A stretch of 64,000 bases of DNA from Campylorhamphus procurvoides (Eukaryota; Chordata; Aves; Passeriformes; Dendrocolaptidae). The DNA lies in the NCBI GenBank assembly GCA_013396655.1, contig WBMV01007622.1, positions 496,001 through 560,000 on the forward strand, in the 5' to 3' direction. Each line of letters starts with the position of its first letter. Position 1 is the first letter of the stretch. The notes beneath the pieces are model-generated. The model made no database searches, was not told the origin of the DNA, and worked only from the letters and a program-made list of their open reading frames with translations. A program made the position numbers and the translations under genes. Of the stretch, positions 32,214 through 43,600 are shown in pieces.

Positions 32214-32973
32214 GGTCTTAAGTGTTAACTCTGTTAGAGGCAACGTAACAATAGGAATTTTGTCCATGGATTTCGGCGGGGCCAGGATTTTGCTTTGCTG
32301 CTGTCACTGGTGGTGGTCGAGGCAAGGGAGAGCAAAACCCCGAGCCTGGGAGAGCTGGAGAAGGAGCCATCCCATCCCCAACCCCATCCTGAGCACACCA
32401 AAAGCTTAAAAACCCTGTGTGTGTTCCACAGAGCTCATTCTGGAGCCCTTTTAGCACTACTTGTGTTTTCTGGGTTTTGGCTGGGTTGGTTTAGCCTCAC
32501 CTTGGAGATGGGGTTGAAGCTCCACATGTGCCTGGTGGGGTTTGGGGACAGAGAGACCCTTTCCCGAGGAAGACCTTGCATTTCGACAGTTGGGTTTTGT
32601 GTTGATTAAGTTAATCTGTGCATTCTGTTTGCCATTGCTACTTTGTGTGAGTCTGTATATATTGTAGAAAATGTATGGTGAAAATATTAATACACTATCT
32701 CTAGTGTTTTTAAAATTTAATCAGTACAGTACCTGTGCCTGCATGGTGTTACAGACCATGCGTCGCCCTATATTCAGGGTTCAAGCTTTCCCTTGCTTGT
32801 TTAAGGGGTTTATGTATAAATATATTTTATGCCTTTTATTACAAGTCCTGTACTCATGACTTTTGCCATGGCATTTTGTTCTACTTATACTGTAAATTAT
32901 GCATTATAAAGAGTTTCATTTAAAAAAAAATTACTTGGTACAATAATTATTGTAATTAAGAGATGTAGCCTTT

Positions 32974-32979
32974 ATTAAA
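32974..32979 (+). terminator. AXIN2: Distal poly(A) signal ATTAAA
   Basis: The common ATTAAA variant in very AT-rich DNA, followed by TTTTATATTTTTC and then TTGTCTTGACTTTTTTTT, a U/GU-rich downstream element. AT-rich UTR-like sequence ends here and ordinary intergenic sequence begins, so I take it as the main end of the gene. Confidence 0.55.
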
Positions 32980-33000
32980 ATTTTATATTTTTCAAATTAA

Positions 33001-34654
33001 TATTGTCTTGACTTTTTTTTCACCCTTAATGCCTTAAAAGGGTTTTTTTTTCCTCATGTATGGTGGTGGCTCTGCCCTGCCCTCTCTCCTTACCTTGTCG
33101 GATGCTGAGCCTTGTGGGAAGCTGTTGCTGCTGGAGGAGGCAGTTTGAGGATTAAATCATTTAGAGATCCTTCAGGTAACTCACCTACAGATTGAGCCTG
33201 CCCTTAGTGCCCAGACTGCCCTGCCAACTCACCTGATGGAGCCAAGGGGTGACTTCCAAAGGGATGAGGTTGTCCCCAAACTGGAGCTCTTCTGGCACAT
33301 CAGAGGGCTTTGCTGAGAGGATGGTCAATCCCCCCTGTGTGACTGAGCCAGGACTGCCCACCTGGCATTCTGTGCCAGCCTAAACCCAGCTTTGCCAATC
33401 CTGAGCAAAGCCCAGCTCTGGAAAGCCTTGTAAAATAGGTTTTGTACCATTAATAGGGGCTGGGGGAAGGTGTGCAGGGAGGAGCTCCCCGTGCTCACCC
33501 TGCCCAGCACATCCCAGTTGCTGGGAAAGCAATTGTGGAACTGCTTTTGGTGTGTCCTGTTGGCAACCCGAGCCAGCCCTTTGCTTCTGCTACACCAATG
33601 GCACTGACTAGGGCTTTTTTAATCCCCCCTTTCTTTTTTTTTCCCCTCTCCCCACCCTATTTTTTCTATGAGGTTTTAAATTATCTGGGTTATTTTGTGT
33701 GTTTGAGAAGACTTCATTTAAAACATCAGTAAAACTTGTATCAAAGGGCTCAACTTCACACCGAGTACACAGAGCTCGGCACTGAATCCTGCAGTTCAAG
33801 GGAGCTGCAGGCAGTTTTACACATTTAAATGGATGGTGCCTTGTTTTAAAAAAACCATCTGAAGTTCATGGGGTTCATCTTAATTGATAAGCTGGACATA
33901 ACGGATGGGTGTAGGGAGACTTCAACAACATAAGGGAAGAAAGGTATTTTTTTTCCTCCTCTCTCTCTTTTTTTAGTCTGCCATCAAAGGTTGGGAACTT
34001 AGCACTACACCGTAGTATTATTTTTCTTCTGCTATTAAAATGAATCACACTGTGCCTAATTCTTCTTGGGAAGATGAATGTGTTTGAGGCAGCTTGAAGC
34101 CATTCAGTGCCTCACAAGCCTTTGCATCTTTCTATCAATGTTCCAAAATACTCACCTCTGTTTTTTTGGATGTCTGTAGAAACAAAATAGAAAATGGCTT
34201 CAAATACATGGCAGGCTGTTTAGTGGAGATGAAAGACTATTTGAATAGTCTTTTTAAAATGAATGAAAAGTGAATACTCTCTTCTGTTTCAATTATAAGT
34301 GGGACACGGAGCTCGTTAGACACCACCTTAATGTGTGACACTCTGAAAATGTTCACCTACCTTCAGTGGATCAGAAACATTTTGTTTTTTAGCTTGTCTT
34401 GGGAGAAAGATCCTGATTACAGGTCTGGCATGTTCTTTGCTAAATGGAGAGGCAGCGTGGGAAAGTTCTGCTCTTACAGCTTAAAAGTAACATCCAACCA
34501 AATGTTTTTTAACAGTATAGAAGATTGAGAGAGAACAAGAACCTCAGTTTGAACCAAGTGGGTTTTTCTTTTTAAGTTTAGCTTATCAGGTTTAACAAAA
34601 ACTATGTAAACTCATGCTGAGAAAAGTGCCCACAGAGCTGCTTGTGGTGTTGGG
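33001..34654. other. Downstream intergenic DNA
   Basis: No gene. 33800-34560 is AT-rich and repeat-free; CATCAAAG at 33982-33989. In mammals a large gene-poor interval separates AXIN2 from RGS9, and this stretch fits that. Confidence 0.5.
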
Positions 34655-35112
34655 ACGTCCTTTCTTAGGTCCTTCCAGAGGAGGGACCAAAAACATCCCT
34701 GTTTGAGTCCTTTCTCAAAGGAGGGACCCAAAATAGCCTCGTTTGGGTCCTTTTCCAGAGGATGGACCCAAAATATCCCTGTTTAGGTCCTTTCCCTGGA
34801 AAAGGACCCAAAGTGTCCTAGTTTGGGTCCTTTTCCAGCGAAGGGAAATACCCTGGTATGACTTCTTTTCCAGAGGAGGGACCCAAAACGTCTTGATTTG
34901 GGTCCTTTTCTGGAGGATGAACCCAAAATATCCTGGTTTAGTTCCTTATCCAGAGCAGGAACCCAAACTGTCCTGATTTGAATCCTTCCTGAGGAACAAA
35001 CTAGAATGTCCCAGTTTAGGTCCTTCACCAGAGGAAGGACCCAAAATCTGGAGTCTTTTCCAGAGAAGGGACCCAAAATCTCCCAATTTGAGTCCTTCCA
35101 GAGGAGGAACAT
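34655..35112. repeat. Minisatellite, 40-bp unit, about 11 copies
   Basis: Tandem units of about 40 bp with the pattern GTCCTTTTCCAGAGGAG then GGACCCAAAATATCCTGG then TTTGG. Copies are diverged; some are shortened (near 34838-34872, 34981-35018 and 35040-35060). Adjacent TTTGGGTCC and GGACCCAAA blocks face each other around a 10-12 base loop, so single strands can form one hairpin per unit. Six-frame open stretches here are by-products of the repeat. Confidence 0.92.
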
Positions 35113-37382
35113 CAACACCAAGAGCCCTGCCTTTCAGGGCTTGAGCCATCCCCAACCACTCCACACGTTTCCATCACACCAATACTCAACACTTCGGGCA
35201 TTTTTCAACTTCAAAGCAGGCTGGAAACACTCCTCAAGCCCCACAGCACCCACAGAGGGAGGCAGCCCTGCTCTGGTGGGTAATTTGGTGTGGCCAGCAG
35301 AGCTCCCAAGCCATGTCTCAGCTCTGCAGACTGGCTCAAGGTCCAACAGAAACACCAGCCCCACTTATTGCACGATTAAAACTCCTTGTCGGACCTTTAA
35401 TGGTCCTGGGGAGCTGGAAATCATGGGCATGAGTGGCCCTGGGGCTTTTTGGGGGGCAAAAGAAACACTTCCCTAAGTGTTTCACAGCTGGAGTTTGTTG
35501 GGGTGCATGTGGTGATGAGCCACAATGGTCCTGCTTGGTCCCAAGTTGCAGGGCTGGTCCTCCTCTCTGAGATGAGTGGGGACAAGGACCCTGTTTTGCT
35601 TCCCTCAAAACCCAGGCTGTGTTTGGATGCCCAAAGCATCCCAGCCCTTGCTCGTGGGTCTCTCCATCACCTGGCTCTGGCAGGTCGGTCACAGCACGTA
35701 CACAAACTCATTTGGTTTTTCTCTCTCTGCCCTGAATTTTTGGCATCACACAGCTCAAGGGGTGCAAATCTTCTGAGCCAGCACCCCAAAACTGCACGAG
35801 GCTGCCCCCAAAATGTGAGCTTAGAACAGAATAACATATACAAAAATAAAATCCCTGCTCCCTTTGTGGACCTGAAGACACAGGCTGGATGTCACTTTGA
35901 ACAGCACCAGTACTGGGAAGGTGCTTTGTGTTGGTGAAGTCCCACAAAAACTCCCTCCTTTTCCCATGTAATGGGATCAGGGCCATGGCCAGTTCCCCCC
36001 AGCCTTTCCCAAATCTCCCCAAGGTTCTTGTCTTCCCTCTAAACCCACGAGCCAGGTCTGTGCTGGCTGGGCTGGGGCACCTGCTGGTTCACACTGCCTG
36101 CCTCATTCTGGCAGCTCTATTCCCTTCCTCCTTCACCTCCCGTTAACCTCATGTTCCTCAAACACCTCCATCTGACTCTGCTCCAGTAGCAACCTCAGAT
36201 TAATTAAAAAGGAAAAAAGAAAGGAACACTCTGTCTTTAAGATGAGGTTCCTATCCCATTGCTTTCAAATGCTCTCTCTTAATCACAGAGCCCAGAAAAC
36301 ACCCACACAGAGGAGACTGGAGAATTATTTAAGGCAAATCATCTTCCTTCCTCTTCTCAAAAAAGATCAGACTAGCTCTGGATGGTGAGAGCAGCTCTGG
36401 TTCAGGTCCCTTCCATTCTTCCCAGCAACATTCCCAATTCGTGCCTGCAGCCTTGCCCAGCCTCCCCACACAGCTCTGCACACACTCCTTTTCCCCTTGC
36501 CTTCATTAGCGTGTTACTAATCATAATGAAGAGTCCCAGGATGAATTTTTCTAACATTTAAACCATGGCCTGCCATATGTTTTAGCCTCTCTTTTAAATT
36601 AAATGAGTGTTGTGATGCGTTTAATCTTCAGGGAGCACTGAACCCACACAGCAAGAGAGGAGGCTAATTCTGGACATCAGATCTAGGTGATAGCATAATT
36701 TCAGACAATTTTGGCTGACCTCCCTGGGCAGTGCCCTTCATCTCTTTCATGAGAAGATCTATTTTTAGGAAAGAAAGCCCATTAAGTCTTGCCTTCCTTA
36801 ATTCAGCTCTTCACATGGTAAGGGCTGACAGGTAGATCTTTTTTTTTTATTATTTTTATTTTTTAAAAAGGAAACAGAAAGACCCTCTGGGAATTCTGGC
36901 TTTCAACATTTGTCTTGGGCCCTGCAGGAGTCTGGAACATCTCTGAACCCTACAGTTCTTCCTGCTTTGAAACCAGCACCTCGTCATTGCTCATGCACGT
37001 CTCCTCCTCATCTGCAGTCCCAGCACTGCCTGCTGCTGCTCCCCCCACCCTGGCAGCAATGCTCACCTTCCCTCTCCTCCTGCTTCTGCTGGGCCAGCTC
37101 AAAGCAGGCTCTCCTTCCCCCCCAAGCCTTCAAAAGCCAAAGGACAAATGGGATGCATGGCCAGGGTGCTACCTTGGCTCTTCCCTTTCAGAGCTGCACC
37201 CTCAGCATCGTCCCTGTGACAGAGCCCAAGGTCCCTCAAGGTCCCATCCAGCCTGAAAACAGCACAGAGGCCACCAAAACCCCTCCACCCCTTCAGGTGG
37301 CTGCAGCAGCCTGGCAGAGCTCAGAACAAAAGGGTGGTGCCTTTTCCAGAGCTCTTGTTTCCTACAATCCTTACATCCCCCC
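35113..37382. other. Downstream intergenic DNA
   Basis: No gene recognised. Open frames of 160-175 codons near 35.4-35.9 and 36.9-37.4 kb lack similarity to anything I know and have no start context. AT-rich part at 36200-36880. Confidence 0.5.
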
Positions 37383-37640
37383 AAAGGTTTCTGTAGCCCT
37401 ACAAACACAATGCCCTTTTCCCAACCATTTCTGGTAGCCCTACAAACATAATTCCCTTTCCCCAAACATTTCTGGCAGCCCTACAAACACAATTCCCTTT
37501 CCCCAAACATTTCTGGCAGCCCTACAAACACAATTCCCTTTCCCCAAACATTTCTGGCAGCCCTACAAACACAATTCCCTTTCCCCAAACATTTCTGGTA
37601 GCCCTACAAACACAATTCCCTTTCACCAAACATTCCACAG
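37383..37640. repeat. Minisatellite, 41-bp unit, six copies
   Basis: Units start at 37395, 37436, 37477, 37518, 37559 and 37600, exactly 41 bp apart, each with AGCCCTACAAACACAATTCC followed by CTTTCCCCAAACATTTCTGG. Inner copies are nearly identical, outer ones diverged, the usual sign of unequal exchange or slippage. Confidence 0.96.
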
Positions 37641-40600
37641 CAAGTTGTTCCTCCTCTACAGGTACAAACATTAAAGGATCACACAACACTTGAGGGTCTT
37701 CAGAGACCAACCAACCCTCCTCCACCAGTCCCAGCAGGACAGAGGCAAAGGGCAGGTTTGGGGACCAGACACTGCTGCTGGGAATGATGCTGAGAAACCA
37801 GCTGGTGTCCAAAGATGATTCAGGAATAACGAGAGGGCAGCTGATGGAATCGTTGGTGTGGAGCCCACTCTGGCCAGAGTGGCTGTGGAGGGGTTAAACC
37901 CTCCCTGTGTTGCTGCCACTCCAAAACCAGGCAAAGCACCAGGGCTTTGCATTGAGATTCAAATGCCCGGATCAAAGCAGAGCTCCAGGAAGGAAGAGCC
38001 AATTTAGGTTGGAACCAGAGAAAACTTTCTCAGCTAACTTCTGGGAAGTGAAACAACCAGGTTTCAGAAAGCTCCCATGCAAAGGGAGAGGAGTTTCCGC
38101 CAGAGCAGAGGAGTGGCCCTTGCCCTCTCCCTCTGCTCCCAGGCAGGGAATTATTATTGGCCATGGCATCCAACACACCCCAGAACAGCATCCACCCTGC
38201 TCCTTTGGAACTGCCACCTAAATGTTCTCCCCCAGCCTCCCAGAAGAGGATGAGCTCGAGCGGGTCCTGCCCAGCACAGCCCAGCACTGGTGTCCCTGTG
38301 GTCCCCAGTGCCAGTGGCACCCACATCCCTGTGGTCCCCAGTGCCAGTGGCACCCACATCCCAGCATTCCCAGGAGCTGCCATGCAGAGCCAAACACCCA
38401 GAGCCTGCAGACACAGCCCGGGGCCAAATGGGGCTCCATGGCCTTTGGGATGGCTGCTGGCCCGCACTGCAACATTTGATGAAGTAGCCAAAACACTATT
38501 TCCAATTTTCTCTTCCTTACTGTTTATTCCAAAGCAAACAAACAAATGAAATGCAAAAAAAAAATAAAAATAAAAAAAGTTTGAGAGTTGAGTTTTGCTA
38601 ATTTACGACTCTGAGCTCTGTCCTTTCTCCTTTGGGATTCACTGCCCTGACCTTGGATAAGCTGGGAAGGGGAAGGAGAGCTCTCACCTTGCCAGGGGGA
38701 GAGGTTGCCAAAGCAGGGAGAAAGTGTCTACTCGCTTATTCTGGGAGCATGTAGAGCTTTTGTGTTTCAAGTCTTTGTAGGTTTGCAACTCCTTTAAAAC
38801 CCCTTGCAACTGTCCAACGTGGGGTGTTTAATTACCAGGTAAAACTATTTTTTTAGACTCCATTTAATTATTTGATTGCACAGTAACCAAAGAGTGTAAG
38901 AGGGCTGTAGCCAGAAGGCACTTCAAAGCAATGCCTTGATGTTTCTTAGTGGGCATTAATGGTTTCTGAAGGCAGGAGATTGTTTAAAAAAAAATATTAA
39001 AACCCTCCTCATGATCCCGCCAGCAATCTCAAAAAAATGCATAAACACTGGAATCCTCTGCCAGGGAAGAAAAAAAAGAGTTCAAAGGGATCTGAGAGTT
39101 TTCATGTAAAGTTTAGAGTTTAAGGCGTGACTGTTGGCTACGGAGCCCCACTGTTTGAACTCTTGTTTATTAAAAACAGTTTCCCAGCATTTCACAGGGT
39201 TCAGAAAGACAACAGCAAAGTGCAGCCTTTTGCACAGCGCGGCCTTTAAAGGCTCCATTGATTTCTACCTAGGTGTTTTATCTCTCCTTTTTTATATTTT
39301 CCTTTTTTTTTTGATCAAATGCTGAAGTTTAGCACAATATCCAAGAGCAGGCTGAGCTGGGGCTGTGGTGGAGAGAAATCCTCTGAATAAGAGTTTGCCT
39401 TGACTTTTTCAAACACTTTTTAGCAGTTCACTGCAGGCTCTGCAGTGCCCCAGAAGGCTGGATGACAGCAGCAGAATTAGGAAATGACAACTTGGCTGGC
39501 CCCAGACTCTGCCTGCCTTTTTGATATTATCACCAACCCTCCAGCCTTTATCTGAGCCTCAGCCCTCAATCAACGTCCAGCCAAACAATTGGCCACTGGG
39601 AAACCAAAAATCCTTTTTTTTTTTTTCCTCAGGGTGGGAGATAATCCTTCAGCCTGTCCTGTCTGGGCATGCATCTTATTTTTGGTGAGGCCACCACCAC
39701 ACCGAGAGCGAGCTCATTCTTTTCTGTGCTTATACATCCCTCTCTCATTCCTGGGGCTTCAACCAGCCTCACTTGTCCAAAAAATCCTACTTTTTAAAGG
39801 CAGGGATTTTATCCAGGAATAGGGGAAGGGAATCTGCAGCGTGTTGGGGCTTGGTCCTGTTGGCCACATCTTGGGAAGAGCTGGGCTTTGAAGGGGGTGG
39901 CAGCTGGACCTGCTGGATGGTTCCCAGCAAGATGCCACAACTCCTGCAAGGGCAGGGAGAGGAGACACACAGGAGCATTGGGAAAACCCTGTGCTGTCCT
40001 GGGAAAAAAGCTCCCAGCTGAGTGTTTTAGCAAGTTCTTAAATCTAACTGGAGAGATCTAAAGATAACACGACTCAGAGCCGCCCAAGCTTTGCCTTTAA
40101 CAACACAGGGGTCTAGAAGTGCTGCCAGAAGATGTTATAAAAGGCACATTAGGAGCAGAATTAAAGTAAACATAAACCAAAACAAACAGAAACATCTGCT
40201 GAGCAGGTAGCCTGAGAATAAAGTCCTGCTGAAAGCTGCTCTCCAGGCTGAATGCTCAGCTCCGAGTCACGGGGGCGCTGCCAGGTGACATCGGCCACGG
40301 TTCTGACGCAGGAGAGCAAGAGCTAAGAATAGTGACATGTCAAAGCCTGGCTCTGCCTCGCACAAACACATCAGAAGGGAGGGAAAATGGGATGTGCAGC
40401 AGCAAACAGGGTTTGGTCTGAGTTTCTGGCTGCAAATGTGGCTGGGAGGCAATGGGAGATGCTCGAGGGAATGTCCCCGTGCTCGGAGGGATGCAGGCTG
40501 GAACAGGATGGGGAGGATGGAGAGAGGATTTCCAGGACCCCCTCCAGGGAAATGGGGGGGGGTGATGGAGGATGGCAGGTCGAGGTGAGATCAGGCCCTG

Positions 40601-43600
40601 GGCATTTAAATCACACTCAGGATTTTGCACCAGAGTCACCATGTTCATACCTGAGGACAAGAAACAGCGTTCTCTTGGCTGAGGAGATGCTCTCAGTGAG
40701 GGACAGTGTGTGAAAGTGGCTCTGTAACTGTAAATCTGGGGTACAAACCCCTATTTTAAAGAAAGTGGAGAAGAAAAACACACACACAAACCCCCTAAAA
40801 AACCACACTAAAAACTAAAAAGAAAGGAGCAGCAAATTCTGTCTTCTACACAGCTGATGGCGAAGTGTTGCTCCAAAGGTGCTCCACAAGCAGAGAGCTG
40901 AGTTATCCTCCTGCCATCCCCACTCTCACCAAAAATCTCCTCCTTCCAAACTCCAGGCATTGACAGAAAATATGAACTCAATTTTGGGCTCTGCTTTCCT
41001 TAAATCGGCGCAGTTCCAGTAAAATCAGATTAAAATGCCTCCAGTTCCTGATGTTTGGGGATATTTAAAGGCAGATCAAAGGGCTTTTAAGCAGCCCTTT
41101 TGGTAGCAGGTCTGATGAGAAACACAGGTGCAGGAATCCATGGAGCTGGGCTGATCTAAATGCTGCCTTGCAATGCTGCTCCTGAGCCCTTAAATATCAG
41201 CTGGGGGCGGGCAGAGGGAATGGATGGATGATGTTTTCATAGATTACCTTTTTTTTTGGGATGCAATTTGAGCTGCTTCACTTTCTGCAGGAAAACTTTA
41301 AGTTACTTTTTTGCCTTTTTGTTTTTTCTTTAATAATTACAGAGAGACAGGGACTGTCAGGCCATAGAGAGGTGGAGGGTAAAGTGGGAATAATCTGGGA
41401 ATAAAGTGGGATTATTACAGGTCATAATCCTTCAAGCACAAAGCACTGACCTGTGCTGGTGCTTGTGAGGGACCAGCACAAGCTCCAGGGCTCATGCACA
41501 GAGACCTGGAGGTCTAAACCTGACACACACATGAATTTTTGGGTCTTTTCTGCAGAATTAGCTGGTTCTGGAGGGATTGTGGGGATTAGTGAACAAAACC
41601 AAACCCTGTATGGGGTGATTGCGAAGATAATTAGACAATTCTCTGCAGAGTGACCCCAAACCCAGCAGTGCTGGTGGGTTTGGTGGGCAGAGGATGCAGG
41701 GGCTGGGTTTGCCCCTGGTATGTTGGTACCTGCATTTCTCAGGGATTTTGGGACACCACATTTCACCCCAAAAGGCCTGGTGCTCTTGGATCTTTCTCAT
41801 CCTGCCTCCAGACAACACCAGCTCCCTTCAAATCACACCCTCTTGCCCCAAAATGAAGGAAATGAAGGTGGGTTAAATGTAACCATTTGATAACACCAAT
41901 TAAAAGCTGTCACTGTTATAGCTCAGGAAAATCTGTGTTTCTTACAAAGGGTTCAGCCCTGTTTGTTGACAAACGATGTGACCCCAGCAATTCATCCCCA
42001 GTGGGACAGGATGGGAAGTACTATAGGATTTTCTCTGCTGGAAGCTTTCAAGTTTTATTGTGTGCAATTAAAATGTAGATGAATAACATAGTAAAATAAT
42101 AAAATGCTCCTCATAAAAGTGCCCCAGCGAAACAAAAATGTCAAAACACAAGGGGGGAAAAAAGCCCAATAAAAGAGCAAACATTGCTTCCTCTCAAAAT
42201 ATCATGGAAGTTTAAACAAACTCTGTTATCAGGAGATCCCAAAGCCAGTGGTTCAGTTACAGCTTCCCATCTGCTCACCCACAGCTCCTTGAGAAGGTGC
42301 TGGGGCTCACACTGAGCCCCCAAAAGCTGGGCTGCCCTGCAGGTCCCCACATCAGCCCCATCCCTGTCCTGGCCACCCACTGCTGTCCCCACCTGGGCAC
42401 TCAGGTGACCTGGCTTGGAGTGACACGCAGGAACCCCATCCTGCCCCAGGTCAGCCCCCTGCTTGGGCTGATTGCTTTGGCTACCATGCCCTAAGGTCTG
42501 TATTTGTGAACTTTTCCCCCCCTTTTTGGATGTGATTTTGCTGCAAAAGAAACAAAACCATGCTGGCACTGCCTGATTGGGGAATTGCTGTGTTTGTGTA
42601 CAATGTATTGTTTGACAACATTACTCTGAAGTTATTAAACAACACGCATGAAATAAGCCAGGCTTAGACTGTCAACTCACGCTCTGGGAAGTCAGGAGAT
42701 GCCAGGTTTGGGATTCCCACTTCAATTGGACATGCACAGAGAGGAGGATAAAGCCAGGGCAGCATCTGTGGCACAGCCCAGGCTGGCTGTGGCCATGGGG
42801 TGGGTGGTGCAGCGAGAGGGGACACTGAGGGGACACTGGGGGGGGACACTCTTGCCAGCATCACCAATTAGTCACTGGTCCCTCCCCTCCAGCAAATCCT
42901 CTCCTGCAAATCCATTCATTGTTCCCTCAAACCCCACCTGGATTTCTACATGAACAGCAACAGCAGAGTAAAATCCCACCAATAATAAAATGAGAGCCCC
43001 GTTTCTCTTGTCCTAAATGCCAGGGCTGAACAGAAAACAAGGCCAGTAACAGAGATGGAAACCAAACAAGACACAGAGCCTGGACATCAAGCAGGAAATC
43101 AGACCTTCAGTACCCTCCTGGAGGTCTGAGCCTCTCAGCTGAGCACTGCTCCAAGGAATCAGGGCAAACCGAGGTGCACTTTGGGTGACACACCTACATG
43201 GCATTTCGGGTACCTGATCCAGAAGCAGAATAAAGAGAAACCCGGAGCTGAGACTGCTGGGAGGTGGAAGTTTCCTCTAGTCTGGGTTTGGGCACTCTCA
43301 GGAGATGCTGAAGTGTATTTTGGGTGGGTATCTGAGATGAGATGATCACACCTACAAATCCAAGAGCACTGAGACACCCATAACACCCCCAAGGGCACAG
43401 GGACACCCCATAAGGTCCTTTGGGCAGCACAGCCAGTTTGCAGCCCTATTTCCCCTGGTTCTCCCCTGTCACATCAGCCACTGTCACCTGCAGTTCCCAC
43501 AGCCCAGATGCAGCTCTCCAGATTTCCATCACTGTAGGACTGTTCCATGTGGAGCATCTCAGAGCTCCTGTCTTCCTCAGTGGCTCCTGCACTTACAGTT

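Larger units (their letters stand above)
31493..32998 (+). other. AXIN2: AXIN2 3' UTR (end inferred)
   Basis: AT-rich sequence after the stop, with ATTTA motifs (for example near 31708 and 31858) and three TGCTGCT heptamers (31903, 32192, 32296), the target of the miR-15/16 family seed. Two groups of poly(A) signals give a short form of about 0.75 kb and a long form of about 1.5 kb. The long form fits the mammalian 3' UTR length as I recall it. The end is not certain. Confidence 0.65.

Noticed and set aside
34743..34976. Frame coding a repeated Phe-Pro-Glu-Asp-like pattern
   Set aside because: It is only the 40-bp minisatellite read as protein; frame changes with each 40-base unit.
36910..37437. 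175-codon plus-strand frame rich in Pro, Ser and Cys
   Set aside because: Low-complexity composition, an overlapping second frame of similar length, and an end that runs into the 41-bp minisatellite. No family recognised.
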